Assembly: GCF_016921195.1 (NCBI RefSeq)
Contig: NZ_JAFGYF010000002.1
Span: forward strand, 248,001-312,000
Length of the DNA: 64,000 bases
Direction of reading: 5' to 3'
Source: Cellulosimicrobium cellulans
GTDB lineage: Bacteria > Actinomycetota > Actinomycetes > Actinomycetales > Cellulomonadaceae
A program made the translations under genes and the position numbers. The notes below the pieces were generated by a model that did no database searches, was not told where the DNA came from, and was given only the letters and a program-made list of their open reading frames with translations. Numbering within the stretch: the first letter of the stretch is position 1; every line of letters starts with the position of its first letter. This document shows positions 42,434-52,690 of the stretch, one piece after another.

Positions 42434-43975
42434 TCACGGGCGCCGCCACGAACGGCCGTCGCGCGCGAGCATCGCGTCGGCCGACTCCGGGCCCCACGTG
42501 CCGGACCGGTACTGGTCGGGCGTGCCCTTGGCGGCCCAGTGCGCCGTGATCGGGTCGAGGATCTTCCACGAGAGCTCGACCTCCTCGCGCGTCGGGAAGA
42601 GCGGCGGGTCGCCGAGCAGCACGTCGAGGATGAGCCGTTCGTAGGCCTCGGGCGAGGACTCCGTGAACGCGTGCCCGTACCCGAAGTCCATCGTGACGTC
42701 GCGGACCTCCATGGCGGTGCCCGGGACCTTGGCGCCGAAGCGCATGGTCACGCCCTCGTCGGGCTGGACGCGGATGACGAGCGCGTTGTTGCCCAGGTCG
42801 GAGGCCTGCGACGTCTCGAACGGCAGGTGCGGGGCCTTCTTGAACACGACGGCGACCTCGGTCACGCGGCGCCCGAGGCGCTTGCCCGTGCGCAGGTAGA
42901 ACGGGACGCCCGCCCAGCGGCGGTTGTCGATGTCCACGCGGATCGCGGCGTAGGTCTCGGTGGTCGAGTCGGCGGGGATCCCGTCCTCGTCGAGGAAGCC
43001 GATGACCTCCTCGCCGCCCTGCCACCCGGCCGCGTACTGGCCGCGAGCCGTGTGCTTGGACAGCTCGCGCGGCAGGCGCACGGCCGAGAGCGCCTTGATC
43101 TTCTCGGCGCGCAGCGAGGGCGCGTCGAACGACACGGGCTCCTCCATCGCGACGAGCGCGAGGAGCTGGAGCAGGTGGTTCTGGATGACGTCGCGCGCGG
43201 CGCCGATCCCGTCGTAGTAGCCCGCGCGGCCACCGATGCCGATGTCCTCGGCCATCGTGATCTGCACGTGGTCGACGTAGTTCGCGTTCCAGATGGGCTC
43301 GAACATCTGGTTGGCGAAGCGCAGGGCGAGGAGGTTCTGGACCGTCTCCTTGCCGAGGTAGTGGTCGATGCGGAAGACCGAGTCGGGCGGGAAGACCTCC
43401 GACACGACGGCGTCCAGCTCGCGTGCGCTCTGGAGGTCGTGCCCGAACGGCTTCTCGATGACGACGCGGCGCCACGCGTCCTCCTGCGAGCGCGACAGCC
43501 CCGACTCGGCGAGCTGGCGGCACACGACCGGGAAGGCGCTCGGCGGCACCGAGAGGTAGAAGGCGTGGTTGCCGCCCGTGCCGCGCTCCGCGTCGAGCGT
43601 CTCGACCGTCTCGCGCAGGCGCTCGAACGCCTGGTCGTCGTCGAACGAGCCCTGGACGAACCGGATGCCCTCGGAGAGCTGGCGCCAGGTGGCCTCGCGG
43701 AACGGCGTGCGCGCGTGCTCCTTCACCGCGTCGTGCACGACCTGCGCGAAGTCCTGGTCCTCCCAGTCGCGGCGCGCGAAGCCCGTGAGCGCGAAGCCCG
43801 GGGGGAGCAGGCCACGGTTGGCCAGGTCGTACACCGCGGGCATGAGCTTCTTGCGGGCGAGGTCGCCCGTGACGCCGAAGATGACGAGCCCGCAGGGGCC
43901 CGCGATCCGGGGCAGGCGCAGGTCGAGCGGGTCGCGCAGCGGGTTGTGCTCTGGCGTGATCTTGGCCGGTCTCAC
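42434..43975 (-). CDS. zwf: Glucose-6-phosphate 1-dehydrogenase
   Basis: This 513-residue enzyme makes NADPH in the first step of the oxidative pentose phosphate path. The coenzyme loop is IFGVTGDLARKKLMPA, and the active site RIDHYLGKE is intact, with KPFG before it. The start is a GTG whose surrounding sequence (RPAKITPEHNPLRDP) fits the family N-terminus; the ribosome site before it is weak. It follows tal after a 148-bp gap that contains a terminator-like hairpin, so zwf may be partly independent. Confidence 0.96.
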   Translation of the reverse strand: MRPAKITPEHNPLRDPLDLRLPRIAGPCGLVIFGVTGDLARKKLMPAVYDLANRGLLPPGFALTGFARRDWEDQDFAQVVHDAVKEHARTPFREATWRQLSEGIRFVQGSFDDDQAFERLRETVETLDAERGTGGNHAFYLSVPPSAFPVVCRQLAESGLSRSQEDAWRRVVIEKPFGHDLQSARELDAVVSEVFPPDSVFRIDHYLGKETVQNLLALRFANQMFEPIWNANYVDHVQITMAEDIGIGGRAGYYDGIGAARDVIQNHLLQLLALVAMEEPVSFDAPSLRAEKIKALSAVRLPRELSKHTARGQYAAGWQGGEEVIGFLDEDGIPADSTTETYAAIRVDIDNRRWAGVPFYLRTGKRLGRRVTEVAVVFKKAPHLPFETSQASDLGNNALVIRVQPDEGVTMRFGAKVPGTAMEVRDVTMDFGYGHAFTESSPEAYERLILDVLLGDPPLFPTREEVELSWKILDPITAHWAAKGTPDQYRSGTWGPESADAMLARDGRSWRRP

Positions 43976-44087
43976 CTGGTGGCACCGTTCCGTTTCGAGG
44001 AGGGGTCGGGAGGACTGCAGAAGGCTGAGGCGTCTGCGGATGATACGGGCGGCGCGCGTCGTCGCGTCGCCGTTCCCGCAGGTCGGA

Positions 44088-44115
44088 CGCCTGACCGCCG
44101 CACGGCGGCCAGGCG
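44088..44115 (-). terminator. Hairpin after tal
   Basis: CGCCTG-A-CCGCCG (44088-44100) pairs with CGGCGG-C-CAGGCG (44103-44115), with one internal mismatch and a two-base turn. On the minus strand it lies just past the tal stop. Confidence 0.55.
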
Positions 44116-44123
44116 CGCGGGGG

Positions 44124-45263
44124 TCAGGAGGAGGCGGTGCGGCGCAGGTTGTCGCGCGTCGTCGCGAGGAGCTCGGTCCAGCTGTCCTCGAACTTGCGCA
44201 CGCCCTCCTCCTCGAGGCGGTCGGTGACCTCGACGAGGGAGACGCCGAAGGACTCGACGGTCTCGAGCGTGCGGCGCGAGGCGGCCGCCGTGCCGGTGAC
44301 GGTGTCGCCCGTCACGACGCCGTGGTCGGCGAACGCCTGGAGCGTCGCCTCGGGCATCGTGTTGACGATGCCGTCGGTGACGAGCTCGTCGACGTACATC
44401 GTGTCGCGGTACTCGGGGTTCTTTACGCCCGTCGAGGCCCAGAGCGGACGCTGCGGCCGGGCGCCGGACGCGGCGAGCGAGCGCCAGCGGTCGGTCTGGC
44501 GGAACTCCTCGTACGCCTCGAACGCGAGGCGCGCGTTCGCGATCGCTGCCTGGCCGCGCAGGTCGAGCGCCTCCGGGGTGCCGACCTTCTCGAGGGCGGC
44601 GTCCACGGCGGTGTCGACGCGCGAGACGAAGAACGACGCGACGGAGCCGACGGGCGCGAGGTCGATGCCGTCCGCGCGCGCCTGCTCGAGCCCGATCGCG
44701 AACGCCTCCATCACCGCGCGGTAGCGCGCGAGCGAGAAGATGAGCGTCACGTTGACGCTGATGCCCTGCGCGAGGGTGCGCGAGATCGCGTCCAGGCCCG
44801 CGACGGTCGCGGGGATCTTGATGTAGACGTTGGGGCGGTCGATGGTGGCCCACAGGCGCTCGGCCGTGAGGACCGTCTTGTCGGCGTCGTGCGCGAGGCG
44901 CGGGTCCACCTCGATCGACACGCGCCCGTCGATGCCGTCCGTCGCGTCGTACACGGGGCGCAGCAGGTCGGCGGCGGCGCGCACGTCGTCCGTCGTGATC
45001 CGCTCGACGGCGGCCTCGACCGCCGCGTCGTCCACGCCGGCGGGGGCGAGCTCGGCGAGCTGGGCGTCGTAGGCGTCACCCTTCGAGAGCGCCGCCGCGA
45101 AGATCGTGGGGTTCGTCGTGACCCCGACGACGCCGCGCGTCGCGACGAGGTCGGCGAGGTTGCCGGTCCGCAGCCGTTCTCGCGAGAGGTCGTCGAGCCA
45201 GATGGACACGCCCGCTCCCGTGAGCTGCTCGATGGGGCCGGGGACGGTGGGGGACTGCGTCAT
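44124..45263 (-). CDS. tal: Transaldolase
   Basis: This 379-residue TIM-barrel enzyme moves a dihydroxyacetone unit between sugar phosphates in the non-oxidative pentose phosphate path. The N-terminal [12 protein letters not shown] and [13 protein letters not shown] blocks and the Schiff-base lysine strand NVYIKIPAT are clear, with [13 protein letters not shown] next. The length fits the long actinobacterial class of transaldolases (about 370-380 residues). GAGGAAG precedes the ATG. Second gene of tkt-tal-zwf-opcA-pgl. Confidence 0.96.
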   Translation of the reverse strand: MTQSPTVPGPIEQLTGAGVSIWLDDLSRERLRTGNLADLVATRGVVGVTTNPTIFAAALSKGDAYDAQLAELAPAGVDDAAVEAAVERITTDDVRAAADLLRPVYDATDGIDGRVSIEVDPRLAHDADKTVLTAERLWATIDRPNVYIKIPATVAGLDAISRTLAQGISVNVTLIFSLARYRAVMEAFAIGLEQARADGIDLAPVGSVASFFVSRVDTAVDAALEKVGTPEALDLRGQAAIANARLAFEAYEEFRQTDRWRSLAASGARPQRPLWASTGVKNPEYRDTMYVDELVTDGIVNTMPEATLQAFADHGVVTGDTVTGTAAASRRTLETVESFGVSLVEVTDRLEEEGVRKFEDSWTELLATTRDNLRRTASS

Positions 45264-45340
45264 CGGACTTCCTCTCGGTGGTGCTCTCGCTGCGGGCGTG
45301 CTCCCGGGGCGTCGCGCACGGCGGCCGGTTCCCGGGGCAG

Positions 45341-45376
45341 TTCCGAGGTGGGGCCGCGCACGGCCCCACCTCGGAA
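45341..45376 (-). terminator. Terminator-like hairpin between tkt and tal
   Basis: Perfect 16-bp stem (45341-45356 with 45361-45376) and a CGCA loop, just after the tkt stop on the minus strand. Confidence 0.8.
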
Positions 45377-45387
45377 TCTACGAAGGG

Positions 45388-47550
45388 TCAGCGCTGGTCG
45401 CCAGTGCCGCCCTCCGAGGGCGTCGGCGCGGCACCCGGGGTGTCGCCGCCGCGCGCGGCCGCGATGGACTCGCGCGCCGCCGAGGCGACGGCCTCGGAGG
45501 TGATGCCGAACTCGCGGTACAGCACCTGGTAGTCGGCCGACGCGCCGTAGTGCTCGAGGCTCACGGTGCGGCCGGCGTCGCCGACGAGCTCGCGCCAGCC
45601 CTGCGCCACGCCCGCCTCGACGGACACGCGCGCGCGGACGGCCGACGGCAGGACCGACTCGCGGTAGGCGTCGTCCTGGCCGTCGAACCACTCGCGGCTC
45701 GGGAGGGAGACGACGCGCGCCTGCACGCCCTCGCCCGCGAGGATCTCGCGTGCCTCGACGGCGAGCTGCACCTCGGAGCCGGTACCGATGAGAATGACGT
45801 CGGGCGTGCCGTCGGTGTCGAGGAGCACGTAGCCGCCGCGTGCGGTGCCCGACGCGTCGGCGTAGCCCTCGGTGCCGCGCGGGAACGTCGGGACGTTCTG
45901 GCGCGTGAGGATGATGCCCGCGGGGCGCTCGGTGTTCTCGAGGATCGTGCGCCACGCCCACGACGTCTCGTTGGCGTCGGCCGGGCGGACGACGTCGAGA
46001 CCCGGGATCGCGCGCAGCGCGGCGAGGTGCTCGACGGGCTGGTGCGTCGGGCCGTCCTCGCCGAGTCCGATCGAGTCGTGCGTCCACACGAACGTCGTCG
46101 GGATCTCCATGAGCGCGGCGAGGCGCACCGCGGGGCGCATGTAGTCGCTGAACTGGAGGAACGTGCCGCCGTAGGCGCGCGTGCCGCCGTGCAGGACGAT
46201 GCCGTTGAGGATCGCGCCCATGGCGTGCTCACGGATGCCGAAGTGCAGCGTGCGGCCGTACTCGTGGCCCGGGAACTTCTTGGTCGCGTGCTCGACCGGC
46301 ACGAACGACGGCTCGCCGTCCATGGTCGTGTTGTTCGAGCCCGCGAGGTCGGCGGAGCCGCCCCACAGCTCGGGGAGCACGTCCTTGAGCGCGGTGAGGA
46401 CCTTGCCGGACGCGGAGCGCGTCGCGACGGCCTTGCCCGCCTCGAACGTCGGCAGCGCGTCCTCCCAGCCGGCCGGGAGCTCGCGCTTCTCGAGGCGGCC
46501 GAGCAGCTCGGCACCCGCCGGGTTGGCCGTCTTCCACGCGGCGAAGGCCGTCTCCCAGGCCGCACGCGCGTCGCTCTGGCGCTCGCCGACGGCGCGCGTG
46601 TACGCGAGCACCTCGTCGTCGATCGCGAAGCTCGCCTCGGGGTCGAGGCCGAGCTCGATCTTCAGGCCCTTGATCTCGTCGGCGCCCATGGCCGAGCCGT
46701 GGATGCCGCCGGTGTTCTGCTTCGTCGGCGACGGGTAGCCGATGATCGTGCGCAGCGCGATGATCGACGGCTTGCCGGTCTCGGCCTTGGCGGCCTCGAT
46801 CGCGGCGTGCAGCGCGTCGACGTCCTCCGTGTACCCCGTGCCGCCGTTCGTCCAGTCGACGCGCTGGGTGTGCCAGCCGTACGCCGCGTAGCGCGCGAGG
46901 ACGTCCTCGGTGAACGCGATGTCCGTGTCGTCCTCGATGGAGATCTTGTTGTCGTCCCAGATGACGACGAGGTTGCCGAGCTGCTGGTGGCCGGCGAGCG
47001 AGGATGCCTCGCTCGTCACGCCCTCCTGCAGGTCGCCGTCGGACGCGATGACGTAGACGTGGTGGTCGAACGGCGACTCGCCCGGGGCGGTCGACGGGTC
47101 GAGCAGACCGCGCTCGCGGCGGGCCGCGAACGCCATGCCGACGGAGGACGCGAGGCCCTGGCCGAGCGGGCCGGTCGTGATCTCGACGCCCTTGGTGTGC
47201 TTGTACTCGGGGTGGCCGGGGGTCTTGGAGCCCCACGTGCGCAGCGCCTCGATGTCCTCCATCTCCAGGCCGTACCCGGCGAGGAAGAGCTGGAGGTAGA
47301 TCGTGAGCGACGAGTGGCCCGCCGAGAGCACGAACCGGTCGCGCCCGACCCAGCGGTCGTCCGACGGGTCGTGGCGCATGACCTTCTGGAACAGGAGGTA
47401 GGCGGCCGGGGCCAGCGAGATCGCGGTGCCGGGGTGGCCGTTGCCCACCTTCTCCACCGCGTCGGCGGCGAGCGCCTTGATCGTCTTGACGGCCCGGTCG
47501 TCCAGGTCCGTCCAGTCCAGGGGCGTGTGAGCAGGGGACAACGCGTTCAC
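45388..47550 (-). CDS. tkt: Transketolase
   Basis: This 720-residue thiamine diphosphate enzyme transfers two-carbon units. The N-terminal [19 protein letters not shown], the cofactor motif region [14 protein letters not shown] through WDDNKIS, the [11 protein letters not shown] glutamate segment and the [18 protein letters not shown] block are all intact. The start is a GTG with GAGG upstream. It is the first gene of the minus-strand pentose phosphate cluster and is divergent from ctaB, the usual actinobacterial order. A strong hairpin lies between it and tal. Confidence 0.97.
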   Translation of the reverse strand: MNALSPAHTPLDWTDLDDRAVKTIKALAADAVEKVGNGHPGTAISLAPAAYLLFQKVMRHDPSDDRWVGRDRFVLSAGHSSLTIYLQLFLAGYGLEMEDIEALRTWGSKTPGHPEYKHTKGVEITTGPLGQGLASSVGMAFAARRERGLLDPSTAPGESPFDHHVYVIASDGDLQEGVTSEASSLAGHQQLGNLVVIWDDNKISIEDDTDIAFTEDVLARYAAYGWHTQRVDWTNGGTGYTEDVDALHAAIEAAKAETGKPSIIALRTIIGYPSPTKQNTGGIHGSAMGADEIKGLKIELGLDPEASFAIDDEVLAYTRAVGERQSDARAAWETAFAAWKTANPAGAELLGRLEKRELPAGWEDALPTFEAGKAVATRSASGKVLTALKDVLPELWGGSADLAGSNNTTMDGEPSFVPVEHATKKFPGHEYGRTLHFGIREHAMGAILNGIVLHGGTRAYGGTFLQFSDYMRPAVRLAALMEIPTTFVWTHDSIGLGEDGPTHQPVEHLAALRAIPGLDVVRPADANETSWAWRTILENTERPAGIILTRQNVPTFPRGTEGYADASGTARGGYVLLDTDGTPDVILIGTGSEVQLAVEAREILAGEGVQARVVSLPSREWFDGQDDAYRESVLPSAVRARVSVEAGVAQGWRELVGDAGRTVSLEHYGASADYQVLYREFGITSEAVASAARESIAAARGGDTPGAAPTPSEGGTGDQR

Positions 47551-47901
47551 CGAACCTCATTCCCGTCCGGAGCGCGCGCCCCGGATCCTCGCGACAACTC
47601 GAAACAACCGTTGAACATTTCCCGGCCTCACGCCTCAGGGGCGGGGCGGCCCGGTGCCGGTCACGTCGTCCGCGGGCCACAGGTCCTGACGGGCGGTCCG
47701 ACGCGGGACGGTTGCAGGTCCAGCCTATACGCGCCCGCCGTTCCCGCCCGGGGGTGCCCACGTGCTGGATTTCGGTCGGATGTCACACAATCGCCCGGCC
47801 CGTCCGGTCGGCCCCGGCGCAGGCGGGGACGTACGATGAGCGAGGACGACCGGCGGTCCGTCCCAGCTCGCCCCCCATCTCAGAACGGAACACCGAAGCG
47901 C
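47551..47901. promoter_or_regulatory. Divergent promoter region between tkt and ctaB
   Basis: A consensus-like -10 box TACGAT occurs at 47832-47837 for ctaB. An AT-richer patch (AACTCGAAACAACCGTTGAAC) at about 47590-47612 may belong to the tkt promoter on the other strand; no full promoter could be fixed. Confidence 0.4.
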
Positions 47902-48930
47902 GTGCACACCACGAGCCAGGCACCGATCGACGGGACCGGAAGCCCGTCTGGCGCCGCGTCGACCCAGCAGCCGTCCTCGCCGACGAGCCCCGCGACCCCG
48001 GTCGTGCCGACGGCCGAGGCCGCCCGCGCGACCCTCGCCCTGCGTGAGCGCCTCGGTGCCTACGTCGCGCTGACCAAGCCCCGCATCATCGAGCTCCTCC
48101 TCGTGACCACGGTGCCGACGATGATCCTGGCCCAGGGCGGGCTGCCGGGCATCGGGCTGATCCTCGCGACGCTCGTGGGTGGCACGCTCGCGGCCGCGTC
48201 GGCCAACGTCTACAACTGCTACCTCGACCGCGACATCGACGAGGTCATGAACCGCACCAAGCGGCGCCCGCTCGTCACCGGCGAGGTGACGCCGCGGGCC
48301 GCGCTCGTGTTCGCGACCGTCCTCGGCGTCGTGTCGCTCGTGTGGTTCGCGCTCCTGGTCAACGTCGTCTCGGCCTGGCTGACGTTCGCCGCGATCGCGA
48401 TCTACGTCGTCGGCTACACGATGATCCTCAAGCGCCGCACCCCGCAGAACATCGTCTGGGGCGGTATCGCGGGCTGCATGCCGGTGCTCATCGGCTGGTC
48501 CGCCGTGACGGGCTCGCTGAGCTGGGCCGCGCTCGCGCTGTTCCTCGTCATCTTCTTCTGGACGCCGCCGCACTACTGGCCGCTGTCCATGAAGTTCAAG
48601 CGCGACTACGCCAACGCCGGCGTGCCGATGCTCCCCGTCGTCGCGGACGACCGCAAGGTCGCGCGCGAGATGATCGTCTACAGCGTCGCGATGATCGCCT
48701 CGTCGCTCGCGCTGTGGCCGCTCGCCGGCATGACCTGGGTCTACGGCGTCCTCGCCAGCGCGCTCGGGGTCTGGTTCCTGTCCTCGTGCGTGACCATGCT
48801 CCGCCGCGCTCGGGACAAGGCCGACGGCAAGGGCGGCAAGGTCGGGGAGATGAAGGTCTTCCACGCGTCGATCACGTACCTGACCCTGCTCTTCGTCGCG
48901 GTGGCGGTCGACGTCTTCCTCCCGCTGTGA
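47902..48930 (+). CDS. ctaB: Protoheme IX farnesyltransferase (heme O synthase)
   Basis: The 342-residue membrane prenyltransferase turns heme B into heme O for cytochrome oxidase. It has about nine helices. The two aspartate motifs are [18 protein letters not shown] and the loop [18 protein letters not shown]. The first 50 residues are low-complexity. I place the start at the GTG at 47902 because an in-frame ATG at 47836 overlaps the TACGAT -10 box and would not be transcribed from it; the ATG start (364 residues) remains possible. The order ctaB / tkt is typical for actinobacteria. Confidence 0.93.
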   Translation: MHTTSQAPIDGTGSPSGAASTQQPSSPTSPATPVVPTAEAARATLALRERLGAYVALTKPRIIELLLVTTVPTMILAQGGLPGIGLILATLVGGTLAAASANVYNCYLDRDIDEVMNRTKRRPLVTGEVTPRAALVFATVLGVVSLVWFALLVNVVSAWLTFAAIAIYVVGYTMILKRRTPQNIVWGGIAGCMPVLIGWSAVTGSLSWAALALFLVIFFWTPPHYWPLSMKFKRDYANAGVPMLPVVADDRKVAREMIVYSVAMIASSLALWPLAGMTWVYGVLASALGVWFLSSCVTMLRRARDKADGKGGKVGEMKVFHASITYLTLLFVAVAVDVFLPL

Positions 48931-48960
48931 GCCCGGCCGTGCCGGGAGGGCGGTAGGACC

Positions 48961-49914
48961 ATGGGGTCCGGCGAGGCGCACGTGCCCGAGGCGCTGGACC
49001 GTGCCGCGCGCGAGTACCTCGCGCACCTCGCCGTCGAGCGCGGCCTGTCCGCGAACACCGTCGCCGCCTACCGGCGCGACCTCGCGCGCTACGTCGCGTT
49101 CCTCGCCGCGCGCGGCAACCACGCCGTGCGCGAGGTCGAGGCGGACGACGTCGCGGCGTACGTCACCGCGCTGCGGACGGGAGCCGACGGCGGGGCGCGC
49201 CTCTCGCCGTCGTCCACCGCCCGGTCCGTGGCCGCCGTGCGCGGCTGGCACCGCTTCTGCGCCGCGGAGGGCCTGGCCGACGCCGACGCGTCCGCGGACG
49301 TGCGCCCGCCCGCGCAGGGCAAGCGGCTGCCCAAGGCGATCTCGACCGACGAGGTCGCGCGCATCCTCGAGGCCGCCGGCGTCGGCGACGGCGCCGCCCC
49401 GCTGCGCGACCGGGCGCTGCTCGAGCTGGTCTACTCGACCGGCGCGCGCATCACCGAGGCCGTGAGCCTCGACGTCGACGACCTCGACCTCGGCACCGGT
49501 GCGGTCCGCCTGCTCGGCAAGGGCGGCAAGGAACGCGTGGTGCCCGTCGGGTCGTTCGCGCGGCGCGCGCTCGACGCCTACCTGGTGCGGGGCCGCGCGG
49601 CGCTGGCCGCGCACGGGCGCGGCACGCCCGCCGTCTTCCTCAACACGCGGGGTGCGCGGCTGTCGCGGCAGAGCGCCTGGGCCGTGCTGCGCACCGCCGC
49701 CGAGCGCGCGGGCATCGACCACCCCGAGCGGATCTCGCCCCACACTCTCCGGCACTCGTTCGCGACCCACCTGCTCGCGGGCGGCGCCGACGTGCGCGTC
49801 GTCCAGGAGCTCCTGGGGCACGCGTCCGTCACGACGACGCAGATCTACACGCTCGTGACGCCGGACACGCTGCGCGAGGTCTACGCGGCCGCCCACCCTC
49901 GCGCGCTCGGCTGA
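48961..49914 (+). CDS. xerD: Site-specific tyrosine recombinase XerD
   Basis: This 317-residue recombinase resolves chromosome dimers at dif. The N-terminal SAM-like core-binding domain spans about residues 12-105. Catalytic residues are all present: R163 (GARITE), K187 (GKGGKE), H261 and R264 ([10 protein letters not shown]), H287 (LGHAS) and the nucleophile Y296 (TTTQIYT). Placement before parA and scpAB is the conserved actinobacterial order, so this is the chromosomal XerD rather than a phage integrase. GGAGGG and TAGGA lie upstream of the ATG. Confidence 0.95.
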   Translation: MGSGEAHVPEALDRAAREYLAHLAVERGLSANTVAAYRRDLARYVAFLAARGNHAVREVEADDVAAYVTALRTGADGGARLSPSSTARSVAAVRGWHRFCAAEGLADADASADVRPPAQGKRLPKAISTDEVARILEAAGVGDGAAPLRDRALLELVYSTGARITEAVSLDVDDLDLGTGAVRLLGKGGKERVVPVGSFARRALDAYLVRGRAALAAHGRGTPAVFLNTRGARLSRQSAWAVLRTAAERAGIDHPERISPHTLRHSFATHLLAGGADVRVVQELLGHASVTTTQIYTLVTPDTLREVYAAAHPRALG

Positions 49915-49989
49915 CGGAGCCGTTCCCGTGCGACGGGCGGGAACGCGGCGCGCGGGCGCGTGCGCACGAGCGGGGGCGAGGTCCTGCGA

Positions 49990-49995
49990 TACCGT
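49990..49995 (+). promoter_or_regulatory. -10 box for leaderless parA
   Basis: TACCGT lies seven bases before the GTG at 50003. Confidence 0.5.
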
Positions 49996-50002
49996 GGCGG
50001 GC

Positions 50003-51001
50003 GTGAGCAGCCAGGCCGAGACCCAGCCCGAGACGCGCGGCGCGCAGAGCTCGCACGGCGACGCCGTCCGTCCGGCCGCCCCCGTGACCTCCTCCGAGCG
50101 CGACGTGGAACCCGCCGTCGAGCACGCCACGAACGGCGCGAGCCACGAGGCGACCGAGGCGCGCACCGACGTCGTCGGCCGCCCCCTGCCCGAGTTCCCG
50201 GTCCCCGCGCCGCTCGCGGCGCACGGCCCCGGGCGCATCATCGCGATGTGCAACCAGAAGGGCGGCGTCGGCAAGACGACGACCACCATCAACCTCGGCG
50301 CGGCTCTCGCCGAGTACGGCCGCCGGGTCCTGCTCGTCGACTTCGACCCCCAGGGCGCGGCGTCCGTCGGGCTCGGGGTCAACCCGCACGAGCTCGACCG
50401 CACCGTCTACAACCTGCTCATGGAGCGCGGCGCGGACATCCACGACGTGCTGGTCCCCACGGACGTCGAGAACCTCGACCTCCTGCCCGCCAACATCGAC
50501 CTCTCGGCCGCGGAGGTCCAGCTCGTCGGCGAGGTCGCGCGCGAGTCCGTCCTGTCTCGCGTGCTGCGGCCCGTGGTCGACGACTACGACGTCATCCTCG
50601 TGGACTGCCAGCCCTCGCTCGGCCTGCTCACGGTCAACGCGCTCACCGCCGCGCACGGCGTCCTCATCCCGCTCGAGTGCGAGTTCTTCGCGCTGCGCGG
50701 CGTGGCCCTGCTCGTCGAGACGATCGAGAAGGTGCGTGACCGGCTCAACCCGCGCCTCGACGTCGACGGGATCCTCGCCACGATGTTCGACTCCCGTACG
50801 CTCCACTCGCGCGAGGTCGTGGCGCGCGTGCACGAGGCGTTCGGCGACAAGCTGCTCCAGACCGTCATCGGGCGCACCGTGAAGTTCCCCGACGCGTCGG
50901 TCGCCGCCGAGCCGATCACCGTCTACGCGCCCAACCACCCCGGCGCCGTCGCCTACCGGCAGCTCGCACGGGAGCTGGTCGCCCGTGGCGACGCCGCCTG
51001 A
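50003..51001 (+). CDS. parA: ParA family ATPase (Soj-like)
   Basis: This 332-residue partition-type ATPase has a disordered N-terminal extension of about 75 residues, then the deviant Walker A CNQKGGVGKTTTTINLG (K86-T93 core), Walker A' LLVDFDPQG and Walker B VILVDCQPSL. No parB is beside it; this is the second ParA-like protein that accompanies scpA and scpB in many actinobacteria, as with mycobacterial Rv1708. I chose GTG 50003 because a -10 box lies seven bases upstream. The scpA start overlaps its end by 17 bases. Confidence 0.93.
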   Translation: MSSQAETQPETRGAQSSHGDAVRPAAPVTSSERDVEPAVEHATNGASHEATEARTDVVGRPLPEFPVPAPLAAHGPGRIIAMCNQKGGVGKTTTTINLGAALAEYGRRVLLVDFDPQGAASVGLGVNPHELDRTVYNLLMERGADIHDVLVPTDVENLDLLPANIDLSAAEVQLVGEVARESVLSRVLRPVVDDYDVILVDCQPSLGLLTVNALTAAHGVLIPLECEFFALRGVALLVETIEKVRDRLNPRLDVDGILATMFDSRTLHSREVVARVHEAFGDKLLQTVIGRTVKFPDASVAAEPITVYAPNHPGAVAYRQLARELVARGDAA

Positions 51002-51923
51002 CGCGCCCGCCGAGTCACCGCCCGGCTCGGCCTCGCCGGCACGCACCGGCTTCGAGGTCCGCCTCGACAACTTCAGCGGCCCGTTCGACCTGCTGCTGTC
51101 GCTCATCACCAAGCACAAGCTCGACATCACCGAGGTCGCGCTCGCGCGCGTGACCGACGACTTCATCGCGTACATCCGCGACGCCGAGCGCGCGGCCGCC
51201 GCCGCGCGCGCCGCGGGGGAGGACCACCCCGGGTGGGACCTCGGGACCGCGAGCGAGTTCCTCGTCGTCGCCGCCACGCTGCTCGACCTCAAGGCCGCCC
51301 GCCTGCTGCCCACCGGCAGCGTCGAGGACGACGAGGACCTCGCGCTGCTCGAGGCGCGTGACCTGCTGTTCGCGCGCCTCCTCCAGTACCGCGCGTACAA
51401 GGACGTCTCGGGGGTCCTCGCGGAGCGGTTCGAGAGCGCCGGCCGCCGTCTTCCGCGCGTCGTGCAGCTCGAGCCGCACCTGGCCGCGCTCCTGCCCGAG
51501 CTCGTGTGGACCATGGGGCCCGACCAGCTCGCCGCGCTCGCGGCCCGCGCGCTCGCGCCCAAGGCGCCCCCGCCGGGCGTCTCGCTCGACCACCTGCACG
51601 CGCCTGCGGTGAGCGTGCGCGAGCAGGCGGGCATCGTCGCGGACCGCGTGCGCAGCCACGGCACGACGACGTTCCGCGCCCTCGTCGCGGACGCGAGCGA
51701 GACGGCGGTGGTCGTCGCCCGGTTCCTCGCCCTGCTCGAGCTGTTCCGTCAGGCGCTCGTCGCGTTCGACCAGGTGACGCCCCTCGGCGAGCTCACCGTG
51801 CGGTGGTCGGGCGACGACGCGCCCGAGCCCGCGCTCGCCGACGTCGGCAGCGAGTTCGACGAGGGCGACGACGCCGAGGCGGCGGACGCCCTCGGCCCGA
51901 TCGACCAGGAGGTTCCCGCGTGA
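50985..51923 (+). CDS. scpA: Segregation and condensation protein A
   Basis: This 312-residue kleisin bridges SMC heads in the bacterial condensin. The N-terminal SMC-binding helix region is FEVRLDNFSGPFDLLLSLI with HKLDITEVALARVTDDF, and EFLVVAATLLDLKAARLLP follows. The C-terminal winged-helix block is TFRALVADASETAVVVARFLALLEL. The acidic tail is variable. GTG start inside parA, and GTG-coupled to scpB at the end (the stop is at 51923, scpB at 51920). Confidence 0.94.
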   Translation: MATPPDAPAESPPGSASPARTGFEVRLDNFSGPFDLLLSLITKHKLDITEVALARVTDDFIAYIRDAERAAAAARAAGEDHPGWDLGTASEFLVVAATLLDLKAARLLPTGSVEDDEDLALLEARDLLFARLLQYRAYKDVSGVLAERFESAGRRLPRVVQLEPHLAALLPELVWTMGPDQLAALAARALAPKAPPPGVSLDHLHAPAVSVREQAGIVADRVRSHGTTTFRALVADASETAVVVARFLALLELFRQALVAFDQVTPLGELTVRWSGDDAPEPALADVGSEFDEGDDAEAADALGPIDQEVPA

Positions 51924-52690
51924 CGCAGCCCGACGGCGGTCCCGTCCTCGACGAGGTGCTCGCGCCCGCCGTGCACGACCTTCCCGGCGGCCTGCCGGCG
52001 GCGCTCGAGGCCGTGCTCATGGTCGCGGACGAGCCGATCCCGGTGGTCGAGCTCGCGACCGCGCTCGCGGTCCCGGCCGAGGAGGTGCGCAGCGCGCTGC
52101 ACGACCTCGCCGCGGAGTACCGCGGCGACGTCGGCGGGCGGCCGCGCGGGTTCGAGCTGCGCGAGGCGGGCGGAGGGTGGCGCGTGTACTCGGCGCCGGC
52201 GCACGCCGAGGTCGTGGGACGGTTCGTGCAGGGCGGCCAGACGGCGCGTCTCACGCAGGCGGCGTTGGAGACTCTGGCCGTGATCGCGTACCGTCAACCG
52301 GTCAGCCGCGGCCAGGTGTCGGCGGTGCGAGGGGTCAACGTGGACGGCGTGGTGCGCACTCTCGTGGCACGCGGGCTCGTGGCCGAGGTCGGGCAGGACC
52401 CGCACACCGGCGCCGGACTGTTCGGCACCACGGGCTACTTCCTCGAGCGCATGGGCTTCACGTCGCTCGACGAGCTGCCCCCGCTCGCGCCGCACCTGCC
52501 GGACATGGACGACCTCGAGGGCCTGGACGGGCTCGCCGACCTGCGCGGACCCGCGCGGGCGGCCACCCCGACCTCGACGGCTCCCGCCGACGGTGCGGCT
52601 GACGGCGGGGACGACGCAGCGGCGTCGGCCCCGGCGCTGCACGACGTGGCGCAGGCCACGCAGGACACGACGGACGAAGGACACGCATGA
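51920..52690 (+). CDS. scpB: Segregation and condensation protein B
   Basis: The 256-residue protein is the third part of SMC-ScpA-ScpB. It has two winged-helix domains; the second shows the hallmark ALETLAVIAYRQPVSRGQ, then VRGVNVDGVVRTLVARGLV and the FGTTGYFLERMG block. The last 50 residues are alanine- and aspartate-rich. AGGAGG lies in front of the GTG. It is coupled at both ends: the start overlaps scpA and the stop overlaps rluB (ATGA). Confidence 0.94.
   Translation: MTQPDGGPVLDEVLAPAVHDLPGGLPAALEAVLMVADEPIPVVELATALAVPAEEVRSALHDLAAEYRGDVGGRPRGFELREAGGGWRVYSAPAHAEVVGRFVQGGQTARLTQAALETLAVIAYRQPVSRGQVSAVRGVNVDGVVRTLVARGLVAEVGQDPHTGAGLFGTTGYFLERMGFTSLDELPPLAPHLPDMDDLEGLDGLADLRGPARAATPTSTAPADGAADGGDDAAASAPALHDVAQATQDTTDEGHA

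Noticed and set aside
45106-47835. The long plus-strand frame that runs into ctaB
   Set aside because: It is antisense to tkt and tal until the real ctaB start; the N-terminal part shows no family.
48961-49914. A phage integrase
   Set aside because: The xerD-parA-scpAB order and the absence of an attachment site or phage genes indicate the chromosomal recombinase.
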